From assembly GCA_964396415.1 (NCBI GenBank), contig CAYNFM010000001.1:69143-133142 (forward strand): a DNA stretch of 64,000 bases, in the 5' to 3' direction. The notes under the pieces were generated by a model. The model did not search any database. It saw only the letters and a list, made by a program, of their open reading frames with translations, and was not told the origin of the DNA. The translations under genes and the position numbers were made by a program. Shown here one piece after another: positions 51,309-58,697 of the stretch. Each line of letters opens with the position of its first letter. Within the stretch, counting starts at the first letter, position 1. The DNA is from UBA1306 sp964396415. Lineage in GTDB: Bacteria; Spirochaetota; Spirochaetia; Treponematales; Rectinemataceae.

Positions 51309-52325
51309 ATGCGCAAAGCGATCGCCAGCCTGTGCCCGCTCGTCCTCGCCGCGATGGGCGCCCTAGCGGCCCCCGCGCCCAAGGTCTGCGTCTTCGTGCC
51401 TGGCGTCGTATCGGGCAGCCCCATCTACGAGGAGCTCGTCGCGGGGGCGCGGCGGGCCGTCGCGGAGGTCCCCGAGGCAAGCCTGAAGGTCGTCGAGGGC
51501 GGCTTCGACCAAGCCGAATGGCTCGGAAAGCTCTCGGCCCTCGCGGCTACGGGCGAGTTCTCCCTCATCGTTTCCTCTAACGCGGCCATACCCGATCTCT
51601 GCGCGCAGGCCGCGGCCTCCTTCCCCTCGGCTCGCTTCTTCGTCGCCGACTCGTGGCTGCCGGGAAACAAGGCCATACATACGGTCCTGTACAACCAGCT
51701 CGACCAGGGCTACATGGTCGGCTATCTCGCCGGACTGGCGGCCGCGGGGAAGCTGCCGCGGTCGGGAGCCACGCACAAGGCTGGCCTCATCGTCGCCCAG
51801 CATTATCCTTCCTTCGACAAGCTTATCGCGCCGGGCTTCGAGGCCGGCCTCAAGGCTGCCGATCCCTTGGCCGTCCTCGAGACGCGAGTCCTCGGCAACT
51901 GGTACGACGCCACCAAGGCCTCGGATCTCGCCAAGGGCCTCTTCGACGCGGGGGTCGCGGCGATACTTCCCGTGGCGGGAGGGGCTGGGCAAGGCGTCGT
52001 AAGCGCCGCCGCGTCCAAGGGCAGGTACGCGCTTTGGTTCGACGACGATTCCGGCTATCGCCTCGCTCCGGGCACCGTAATCGGCTGCGCGGTCCTCCGC
52101 CAGGAAAAACTCGTGTACGAACGGGTCAAGACCCTCCTCTCCCAAGGCAAGGACTCGCCCCTCTACGGAACGGCCGACATCGTGGGCGCCAAGGAGGGCT
52201 ACGTCGATTTCGCCGAGGACGATCCCTCCTTCCAAGGACTGCCCGCCCCGGTCAAGGCGGCCTTGGGCCTGGAAGTGGCAAGGCTCAAGTCGGGAGCTCT
52301 CGTACTGCGGGTTTCCGGGCTTTGA
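51309..52325 (+). CDS. BMP family (PnrA-like) nucleoside-binding protein
   Basis: A 338-residue periplasmic binding protein of the BMP/PnrA family, which bind purine nucleosides in Treponema pallidum (PnrA/TmpC) and other bacteria. An N-terminal signal peptide (about 1-20, cleavage after ALAA) is followed by VCVFVPGVVSGSPIYEELVAGARRA and FFVADSW, LYNQLDQGYMVGYLAGLAA, and LPVAGGAGQGVVSAA. There is no lipobox cysteine at the right place, unlike PnrA. It is the first gene of a complete ABC importer operon (two-domain ATPase and two permeases). Confidence 0.88.
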   Translation: MRKAIASLCPLVLAAMGALAAPAPKVCVFVPGVVSGSPIYEELVAGARRAVAEVPEASLKVVEGGFDQAEWLGKLSALAATGEFSLIVSSNAAIPDLCAQAAASFPSARFFVADSWLPGNKAIHTVLYNQLDQGYMVGYLAGLAAAGKLPRSGATHKAGLIVAQHYPSFDKLIAPGFEAGLKAADPLAVLETRVLGNWYDATKASDLAKGLFDAGVAAILPVAGGAGQGVVSAAASKGRYALWFDDDSGYRLAPGTVIGCAVLRQEKLVYERVKTLLSQGKDSPLYGTADIVGAKEGYVDFAEDDPSFQGLPAPVKAALGLEVARLKSGALVLRVSGL

Positions 52326-52331
52326 GGCGGA

Positions 52332-53855
52332 ATGGAGCTCCTATCCGCGCGCGGAATCACGAAATACTTCCGCGACACGCTGACCCTCGCCGACGACCGC
52401 GTCTCGCTCTCGCTCGCCGAGGGCGAGACGCGCGCCGTCGTCGGCGAGAACGGCGCCGGCAAGAGCACCCTCGCGCGCGTGATAGCCGGCCTCGTCGCCC
52501 AGGATTCGGGCGAGGTACTCGTCCGCGGCCGGCGCGTCAGGCCCGGCAGCGTCCGGGATGCCGAATCGGCGGGGATAGGCTTCGTACCCCAAGTCTCCCT
52601 CCTGGCCGAGGATTTGACGGTCGCCGAGAACATCGTCCTCGGCCGCGAGCCGAGGTCGATGGGCTTCTTCCTCTCGAAGCGAATGGCCTACGTCGAGACC
52701 GCGATGCTGGTCGAGCGCTTCGGCTTCAGGCTCGATCCCGAGGCCCGCGTATCGTCCTTGAGCGCCGCCGAGCGCAGGCAGGCGGACATCGTCAGGGCCC
52801 TCGCATGGGGCGGGGAAGTGGTAATCCTCGACGAGCCCACCTCGATTCTCTCCGAGACCGAGTCCTCCGGCCTGTTCGAGCTGCTCGCCCGGCTCGCGAA
52901 GGCCGGCAAGGCCATCCTCCTCATAACCCATAGATTGTCGGAAGTGCTGCGGGCGGCCGACTCGATAACGGTGCTGCGCGACGGGGCCGTGGCGGCCGAC
53001 CTCCGCGCTGACGAGGCCGACGAGGCTATTCTATCGAGCCTGATGGCGCGAAGGGGGGCTAGGATCTCGGCTCCGCGAGTCTTTACCCCGCCCCTTCCGC
53101 CCGACGGTCCCCCGGCCCTGGAGCTCCGGGACCTGCCCCTCGCCAGGGATGCCCGGCCCGCGAGCCTCTCGGTGCGAAGGGGAGAGGCGCTGGCGGTCGT
53201 CGCCCTCGCCGGCAACGGCCTCGGGCTGCTCGAGGATTACGCCTCGGGCATGGCGAAGCCGCCCGCGGGCGAGGTCCTCGTCGGGGGAGTACGACTCGCC
53301 TCCATCCGGCGAGGGCTACTCCGTTCGCGTCTTCTCGGCTACATGCCCTCGGCCAGGGAAAGAAGGGGTCTCTGCCTGCCGGCGTCGATGCGCGACAACA
53401 TCCTCGCCCTGCGCGCGAGCGAGTTCCCGGTCCGCGATTGGATAGGAAGGCGGCGTCGCGACGCCGCGGCCCGCGCGGCCGCGCTCCCCTTCGGGCTCTC
53501 CGCGCAGCCGCGCCAGGCCGCCGCCTCGCTTTCAGGAGGCAACAGGCAGCGCCTCCTCCTCGCGAGGGAGCTCGACAGGCCCCGCGAGGTCCTCGTCCTG
53601 GCCGAGCCCTTGCAGAGCCTCGATCTCGCGTCGCAGGCCGAGGCCGCGGCGATCATGCGCGAATTGGCCGCGCGCGGCTCGGCCCTCCTCGTCCTCCTCT
53701 CCAATATCGAGGAGGCCATAGGCATCGCCGACCGCATAGTAGCGCTCTATCGCGGCGAGATCGTCTGGGAGGGCCGCAACGAGGGCGCTTCCGGCGCGGC
53801 CCGGTTGTTGTCCGCCATGACCGGCGCCGGCCCAGGCCGGGCTTCGACGGCATGA
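52332..53855 (+). CDS. ABC transporter ATP-binding protein, two-domain sugar/nucleoside type
   Basis: A 507-residue fusion of two ABC domains as in RbsA/PnrC-type importers. Domain 1 has Walker A GENGAGKSTLARV (39-51), signature LSAAERRQADIVRAL and Walker B VVILDEPTS. Domain 2 lacks a classic Walker A (ALAGNGLGLLE) but keeps LSGGNRQRLLLARELDRP and VLAEPLQSLD, the usual degenerate second domain. It starts 6 bases after the BMP gene and its stop overlaps the first permease start (ATGA). Confidence 0.92.
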   Translation: MELLSARGITKYFRDTLTLADDRVSLSLAEGETRAVVGENGAGKSTLARVIAGLVAQDSGEVLVRGRRVRPGSVRDAESAGIGFVPQVSLLAEDLTVAENIVLGREPRSMGFFLSKRMAYVETAMLVERFGFRLDPEARVSSLSAAERRQADIVRALAWGGEVVILDEPTSILSETESSGLFELLARLAKAGKAILLITHRLSEVLRAADSITVLRDGAVAADLRADEADEAILSSLMARRGARISAPRVFTPPLPPDGPPALELRDLPLARDARPASLSVRRGEALAVVALAGNGLGLLEDYASGMAKPPAGEVLVGGVRLASIRRGLLRSRLLGYMPSARERRGLCLPASMRDNILALRASEFPVRDWIGRRRRDAAARAAALPFGLSAQPRQAAASLSGGNRQRLLLARELDRPREVLVLAEPLQSLDLASQAEAAAIMRELAARGSALLVLLSNIEEAIGIADRIVALYRGEIVWEGRNEGASGAARLLSAMTGAGPGRASTA

Positions 53856-54877
53856 GCGCGAAAACGCCGCGCTCGCTCGCCGCGCGCGCGGCGCCCCGCG
53901 TAGCCGCCCTCGGAGCCGCTCTCGTCTTCGCGGCGCTGTACGCGCTGATCGCGAGCTCCGATCCGCGCGCGGCTCTCGTCGCTTTTTTCGCGGGACCCTT
54001 TTCGAGCTCCTACTCCTTCTTCGCCCTTTTGGAATCTTCAGCGCCCCTCCTGGCCTGCGCCCTCGGGGCCTGCATCGCCTTCAGGGCCGGGGCCTTCAAT
54101 CTTGGCGGAGAAGGCCAGGCCTCGGTCGGGACCTTGGCGGCGGCCCTATCGGCGGGGGCCTTGGGAGGAGTCGGGAAGCTGCCTCCCTTTCTCGGAATGG
54201 CGATCGCCATGCTCGCCGCCGCCGCCGCCGGCTCGATCCTCGCCCTTTTTTCGGCGATCGCCGAGCGCAGGACGGGGGCTCAAGTCATGCTCACGAGCTT
54301 CCTTCTCGCCCAGGCGGCCACGATCGCGGTGGATTGGGCTATCGGCGGCCCATTGCGCGATTCGGGCTCCAATCTCCTCGCGATGCCCGCCATCGCGGCG
54401 AGAGAGCGGCTGCCCCTGCTCGCGCCTCCCTCGCCCCTGAGCCTCGCGTTTCCGATTTCCCTGGTCATGGCCGTCTGCGCCGTTTTCTTCACGAAGGGCA
54501 GCAAGGCGGGAAGCGAGATTCGGCTTCTCGGCAAGAATCCCGAGTTCGCCCGCGCGATCGGCCTCTCGCCGAGGCTCGGCGCCTGGGCCATGGGAATAAG
54601 CGGAGCCCTCGCGGGCATGGGGGGAAGCTTCCTCGTGCTGGGTCGGACGGGCAGGGCCATGGTCGGCATGACGGGGGGAATAGGCTGGAACGGCCTCGCG
54701 GTGGCTTTGATCGCCGGCACCGACGGCTTGGGCGCCCTTCCTTCCGCCCTTTTCTTTGCTTGGCTCGACTCCGGGTCGAGGCAAGCCTCGATTCTCGCCG
54801 ACCTCTCGCCGGACGCGAGCTCGGTCCTCAAGGCGGCCGCCCTCTTCCTCATTACGGCCAAGCTGGTCGAGCCATGA
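53852..54877 (+). CDS. ABC nucleoside importer permease 1
   Basis: A 341-residue BPD_transp_2-type permease with 8-10 membrane helices. Signature: FRAGAFNLGGEGQASVGTL, close to the conserved FNIGAEGQ motif of PnrD/BMP-linked permeases, and GKNPEFARAIGLSPRLGAWAMGISGALAGMGGSFLVLG. The frame is open upstream in the ATPase gene, but ATG 53852 overlapping that stop is the start. Its stop overlaps permease 2 (ATGA). Confidence 0.92.
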   Translation: MSAKTPRSLAARAAPRVAALGAALVFAALYALIASSDPRAALVAFFAGPFSSSYSFFALLESSAPLLACALGACIAFRAGAFNLGGEGQASVGTLAAALSAGALGGVGKLPPFLGMAIAMLAAAAAGSILALFSAIAERRTGAQVMLTSFLLAQAATIAVDWAIGGPLRDSGSNLLAMPAIAARERLPLLAPPSPLSLAFPISLVMAVCAVFFTKGSKAGSEIRLLGKNPEFARAIGLSPRLGAWAMGISGALAGMGGSFLVLGRTGRAMVGMTGGIGWNGLAVALIAGTDGLGALPSALFFAWLDSGSRQASILADLSPDASSVLKAAALFLITAKLVEP

Positions 54878-55731
54878 TCGCCGATAGCCTCGCCTCCCTC
54901 GGCCTTTCCGCCCTCGGCTCCGCTGCCCCCCTGGGCCTCGCCGGCCTGGGCGGCCTCGCCACCGAATCCGCGGGCTCCCTTTCGGTCGCCCTCGAAGGCT
55001 GCATGCTCGTCGGCGCCTTTTCGGCCGCGGCCGCAGCCAAGGCGACCGGCGACATGGCCTTCGGCCTGGCGGCCGGCGCGCTCGCAGGGCTCCTTTTGTC
55101 CTCGCTCGTCGGCGCTGCCGCCCTCGGCCTCAAGGCCGACGTCTTCGTGGCCGGCTTGGCCGCCAACATCTTCGCTCCAGGGATCGTCTCGGTCGTATCG
55201 CAGTCGGCCTACGGCACCAAGGGGGTCCTTACGGCCGAAGCCCTTCGCGCGGGAGACCTGGAGCGGCTCGCCATCCTCGCCTGCTCGGCCGGCATTCTCG
55301 CGCTCTTCCTTTCAAGGAGCGTCTTCGCCCTGCGGCTGCGAGCGGCGGGGGAGGGAAACGAGATCGCCAAGGCCGCGGGGATCTCGAGCCGTCCCTACCG
55401 CTTCGCCGCCCATTTGATGGCCGGAGCCGCCTCCGGCCTCGCGGGGGCGGTCCTGGCCGCGGGGATCGGGGCCTATGTCCCGAACATGAGCAGCGGCAGG
55501 GGTTGGATAGCCCTGGTAGCGGTGTTCCTGGGCGGAAGGAAGCCCGGCGGCGTCCTCCTGGCCGCCCTCCTTTTCGGCCTGCTCTTCGCCCTCGCCGACT
55601 CCGCGCAGGGAGTCGTCTTCCCCGGGGCATCCTCCGGGGCCGAGCTGCTCCAGGCCATTCCCTACGCGGGCACGGCGGTCGCCCTCGTGCTGTGGAAGCG
55701 GGCCGAGGGCGGTCGCAAGGGGAGTCCCTGA
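54874..55731 (+). CDS. ABC nucleoside importer permease 2
   Basis: A 285-residue permease of the same family with 8 or so membrane helices, the ALEGCMLVGAFSAAAAAKATGD segment (matching the SVALEGIMLIGAF motif of PnrE-like proteins), GEGNEIAKAAGISSRPYRFAAHLMAGAASGLAGAV and the terminal GLLFALADSAQG stretch. ATG 54874 overlaps the permease 1 stop. It completes a PnrA-E-like system. Confidence 0.92.
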   Translation: MIADSLASLGLSALGSAAPLGLAGLGGLATESAGSLSVALEGCMLVGAFSAAAAAKATGDMAFGLAAGALAGLLLSSLVGAAALGLKADVFVAGLAANIFAPGIVSVVSQSAYGTKGVLTAEALRAGDLERLAILACSAGILALFLSRSVFALRLRAAGEGNEIAKAAGISSRPYRFAAHLMAGAASGLAGAVLAAGIGAYVPNMSSGRGWIALVAVFLGGRKPGGVLLAALLFGLLFALADSAQGVVFPGASSGAELLQAIPYAGTAVALVLWKRAEGGRKGSP

Positions 55732-56318
55732 TGCCGGGTTTCGCGCATCGCATTAGGGAGAGCCTGGCCGAGCGCTTCTCCTCGACCTGGGTCCTCCTCT
55801 CGGATACTACGAACTTCCTGTCCCGCACCTCCATATTCCTCCACTACGAGTCGCAGCTGCGGGAGCTCCGCTTGAGGCTTTCTTCGCACAAGGACGACGA
55901 TAGCCTGATCCGTGAAGTGAGGAAGGAGCTGACCGAGCTGCGCGCCGCCCTCCGCCTTCAGGGCTACGACCTCAGCCTGGGGAGCCTCGACCTCTCGATA
56001 AAAGGCTTTCGCAACGACTCCGCCGTGGCGGAAGGCTACAAGCGCATCGTGATCTTCATCGGCGAGAAGGATCTCTGGTTCATCTCGGGGGAGGACAACC
56101 ACCAGTCCCTCCACGACTTTCTCGAATCGGAATGCGAGCGCAGGAGGATCTCGGACATCAGGCAAAAGCACTATCTCTGGTACCGATGGAACGACCGCCT
56201 CCTCCTCGTCTCCGGGGCCGATTCCGAGACCGCCCAGGACTTCGAGGAGCTGCAGGCCTGGGGCGAGCTGCCCGAGCACCGACTCCTCCTCCTCGGAAAG
56301 CTGAAAAGGACCAAGTAG
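55731..56318 (+). CDS. unknown soluble protein after the importer operon
   Basis: A 195-residue protein beginning MPGFAHRIRESLAERFSSTWVLLSDTTNFLSRTSIFLHY, with an amphipathic helical segment (about 35-75) and a C-terminal part rich in aromatic and charged residues (KHYLWYRWNDRLLLVSGADSE). No domain recognised. Its start shares a base with the permease 2 stop (TGATG), so it is co-translated, but it has no obvious transport role. The frame is open upstream inside the permease; that part is a shadow. Confidence 0.75.
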   Translation: MPGFAHRIRESLAERFSSTWVLLSDTTNFLSRTSIFLHYESQLRELRLRLSSHKDDDSLIREVRKELTELRAALRLQGYDLSLGSLDLSIKGFRNDSAVAEGYKRIVIFIGEKDLWFISGEDNHQSLHDFLESECERRRISDIRQKHYLWYRWNDRLLLVSGADSETAQDFEELQAWGELPEHRLLLLGKLKRTK

Positions 56319-56328
56319 CTTCCGTCCC

Positions 56329-56378
56329 TTGACCCTTTTCCCTTCGAGTTGTATATTCCCATTAAATTGATAGGAATA
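56329..56378 (+). promoter_or_regulatory. promoter and operator dyad of the Rrf2-nifSU operon
   Basis: TTGACC (56329-56334), 17-base spacer, TATATT (56352-56357): the best sigma-70-type promoter in the window. Overlapping the -10 and the start of transcription is a dyad TATTCC (56354-56359) / GGAATA (56373-56378), with AT steps in between also symmetric, in an AT-rich centre. Its position and the ATTCC/GGAAT half-sites fit an Rrf2-family repressor, most simply the product of the next gene acting on itself. Confidence 0.65.
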
Positions 56379-56389
56379 CGGGAGTAGCG

Positions 56390-56809
56390 ATGTTCTCGGT
56401 ACCGACGAAAACTCAATACGGCATACGGGCCCTCGTCCATCTCGCCAGGACCGAGGCCGCGAGCGGCGCGGCTCCGGTCAGCCTGGCCAGCGCCGAGATC
56501 GCCAGGGCCGAGGGGATACCCTCGAAATACCTCGAGGGAATACTCGTCCAGCTCAAGACGGCCGGGCTGGTCTTGAGCGAGCGGGGCAAGAACGGCGGCT
56601 ACAGACTGGCCAAGCCGGCCTCCGACACGCGGATGATCGAGATCATAGAGGCCCTCGAGGGCGAGGTGAAGCCGGTCGGCTGCCTCGACGACGTAGGCGT
56701 GTGCGCGCAAGGCGATTGCTGCCTCCCGCGCGTCTTCTGGGTCGGGCTGAAGGACGCGATCGACGGATACCTCGGTTCCAAGACCCTGCTGGACGTTCTG
56801 GAAGGCTAA
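56390..56809 (+). CDS. iscR: Rrf2 family regulator (IscR-like)
   Basis: A 139-residue Rrf2 winged-helix regulator: KTQYGIRALVHLAR opening, IPSKYLEGILVQLKTAGLVLSERGKNGGYRLAKP recognition and wing region (about 43-76), and cysteines Cys98, Cys105, Cys110, Cys111 in the loop that holds the [2Fe-2S] cluster in IscR (spacing differs from the Escherichia coli 92/98/104 set). It probably senses iron-sulfur status and represses the nifS-nifU genes behind it through the dyad at 56354-56378. Ribosome-binding site CGGGAG. Confidence 0.88.
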   Translation: MFSVPTKTQYGIRALVHLARTEAASGAAPVSLASAEIARAEGIPSKYLEGILVQLKTAGLVLSERGKNGGYRLAKPASDTRMIEIIEALEGEVKPVGCLDDVGVCAQGDCCLPRVFWVGLKDAIDGYLGSKTLLDVLEG

Positions 56810-56818
56810 GGAGAAGGG

Positions 56819-58039
56819 ATGGACAATCGCTTCGTCTACATGGACTACAATGCCACGACTCCCCTGCGAGACGAGGTGAAGGCGCGCATGATCGAGGACT
56901 TCGATATCTTCGCCAACGCCTCGAGCATGCACGAGGCGGGGAGGCGAGCCCGCGACCGGGTGGAGAAGGCCCGCGCCCAGGTCGCCGCCCTGATCGGCGC
57001 CGCCGATCCGCGGAGCATCCTGTTTACCTCCGGCGGCTCGGAATCCAACAATACGGTCTTCAACACGATGTACGACCTGGGCCGGGGTCCGGGAGGCCGT
57101 CGCAAGATCGTGACGACGGCGATCGAGCACCCCTGCGTGATGAACGCCGCGAGGCGCCTGTCGGATGAGGGTTTCCCCGTCGTCTTCCTCGGCGTGGACG
57201 GCCGCGGCAGGATCGACCTGAACGAGCTGGAGCGCGAGCTCGACCCGGCGCGGTCGACGGGAGGCCCCGCCCTCCTCGTGTCCGTGATGGCCGCCAACAA
57301 CGAGATCGGGACGGTGCAGGACATGAAGGCCGTCTCCGCCCTCGCCAAGGCCGCGGGAGCCTACTTCCATACCGACGCCGTTCAGGCCGCGGGCAAGATG
57401 GCCGTCGACGTCTCGTCCTGGGGCGTCGACTACCTCACCCTCTCCTGCCACAAGATATACGGGCCCAAGGGCGTCGGCGCCCTCTACGTCCGCAAGGGAG
57501 TCCCGGCCGAGCCCCTGATCCGCGGCGGCCACCAGGAGCTCGGCATCAGGGCCGGCACCTACAACAATCAGGGCATCCTCGGCTTCGGCCTCGCGGCCGA
57601 GCTCGCGGCCCGCGACCTCGATTCCTTCGCCGAGCGGCTTCGCTCCCTTCGCGAGAGACTCAAGGAGGGCATTTCCGCGAGCGTTCCGGACATCAGGATC
57701 AACGGCCACCCGACCGAGGTCCTGCCCAATACGCTCAACGTGTCCTTCCCCGGCGCGGAGGGCGAGGCCATCCTTCTCTCACTCGACCTGGAGGGTATCG
57801 AGGTGTCGACGGGCTCGGCCTGCGCCTCGGGCAGCCTCGAGCCGAGCCACGTGCTCATGGCGACGGGGGTCGGGCCCGAGATGGCCCACGGCTCCATCAG
57901 GTTCAGCATGGGGCGCGGCAGCCGCGAGGAGGACGTCGACTACGTCGTCGAGAAGCTCGCCCCTATCATCAAGCGCCTGCGGCGCATGTCGACCATCGCG
58001 CCTGCGGTCGCGGTCGCGGCCCAGGCCTGCAGGGACTGA
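56819..58039 (+). CDS. nifS: cysteine desulfurase (NifS/IscS type)
   Basis: PLP enzyme taking sulfur from cysteine for iron-sulfur cluster assembly. The 406-residue protein shows MDYNATTPLRDEV, FTSGGSESNN, EIGTVQDM, FHTDAVQAAGK, the PLP lysine Lys212 in SCHKIYGPKGVGAL and the sulfur-carrying Cys335 in STGSACASGSLEPSHVL. The class I loop (long, mobile) fits NifS/IscS rather than SufS. It lies between the Rrf2 gene and nifU. Confidence 0.95.
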   Translation: MDNRFVYMDYNATTPLRDEVKARMIEDFDIFANASSMHEAGRRARDRVEKARAQVAALIGAADPRSILFTSGGSESNNTVFNTMYDLGRGPGGRRKIVTTAIEHPCVMNAARRLSDEGFPVVFLGVDGRGRIDLNELERELDPARSTGGPALLVSVMAANNEIGTVQDMKAVSALAKAAGAYFHTDAVQAAGKMAVDVSSWGVDYLTLSCHKIYGPKGVGALYVRKGVPAEPLIRGGHQELGIRAGTYNNQGILGFGLAAELAARDLDSFAERLRSLRERLKEGISASVPDIRINGHPTEVLPNTLNVSFPGAEGEAILLSLDLEGIEVSTGSACASGSLEPSHVLMATGVGPEMAHGSIRFSMGRGSREEDVDYVVEKLAPIIKRLRRMSTIAPAVAVAAQACRD

Positions 58040-58052
58040 AAGGAAAAAGACC

Positions 58053-58655
58053 ATGAGCGATACCTTCCAGTGGCTCTACTCCCCGATAGTCAAGGAGCAT
58101 TTCACCAATCCCAAGAACGTCTTCGATCCCGACGAGGGCTTCGAGGGCGACGCCGAGGGGGTCGTGGGCAACATAAAATGCGGCGACCAGATGATGTTCA
58201 TGCTGAAGATAAAAGACGACCTCATAACCGACGTCAGGTGGAAGACCTACGGCTGCGCCAGCGCCATAGCCAGCACCTCGATGCTCTCCGAGGTGATAAA
58301 AGGCATGCCTATCCGCCAGGCTTATTCCATCAAGCCTTCCGATATAGCCTCGCGCCTGGGAGGCCTGCCAGAGAACAAGATCCACTGCTCGGTGCTCGGC
58401 GACAAGGCCCTCAGGGCGGCGATAGACGGCTATCTCGACGAGAGGGGCAGATCGGGCGAGTTCAAGGGCGAGGACGCCGTCGTAGTCTGCAACTGCCTCA
58501 ACATCACCGACAAGGACATCGAGCAGGCGGTGAAGGACGGCGCGAGGAACTGGGAGCAGCTCCAGGCGGCCACCAAGATCGGCACGGTCTGCGGCTCCTG
58601 CAAGCCCAGGGCGGAGGAGCTTCTCCACGAGTACGCCCACATATTCGGGAATTGA
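58053..58655 (+). CDS. nifU: NifU-like iron-sulfur scaffold (IscU plus BFD-like domain)
   Basis: A 200-residue scaffold. The IscU-like N-terminal part has the three cluster cysteines Cys43 (IKCGDQ), Cys68 (YGCASA) and Cys112 (IHCSVL). A BFD-like [2Fe-2S] domain follows with Cys146, Cys148, Cys180 and Cys183 (CNC and CGSC). The C-terminal NifU/Nfu domain of full NifU (about 300 residues) is missing, so clusters must be passed on by another carrier. With nifS it forms a minimal assembly pair typical of anaerobes. Confidence 0.93.
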   Translation: MSDTFQWLYSPIVKEHFTNPKNVFDPDEGFEGDAEGVVGNIKCGDQMMFMLKIKDDLITDVRWKTYGCASAIASTSMLSEVIKGMPIRQAYSIKPSDIASRLGGLPENKIHCSVLGDKALRAAIDGYLDERGRSGEFKGEDAVVVCNCLNITDKDIEQAVKDGARNWEQLQAATKIGTVCGSCKPRAEELLHEYAHIFGN

Positions 58656-58661
58656 GGCGGC

Positions 58662-58690
58662 TTGTCCGCGGTCCGAGGGCGCACTATCAT
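58662..58690 (+). promoter_or_regulatory. sigma-70-type promoter of the chemoreceptor gene
   Basis: TTGTCC (58662-58667), 17-base spacer, TATCAT (58685-58690). The -10 ends 7 bases before ATG 58698, so transcription would start on or next to the A of the start codon (leaderless mRNA). An inverted repeat TGTCCGC (58663-58669) / GCGGACA (58692-58698) brackets the promoter. Confidence 0.5.
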
Positions 58691-58697
58691 TGCGGAC

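Noticed and set aside
55503..55730. N-terminal extension of the unknown gene at 55731
   Set aside because: Lies in another frame of the permease gene and is Arg/Pro-rich; ATG 55731 coupled to the permease stop is the natural start.
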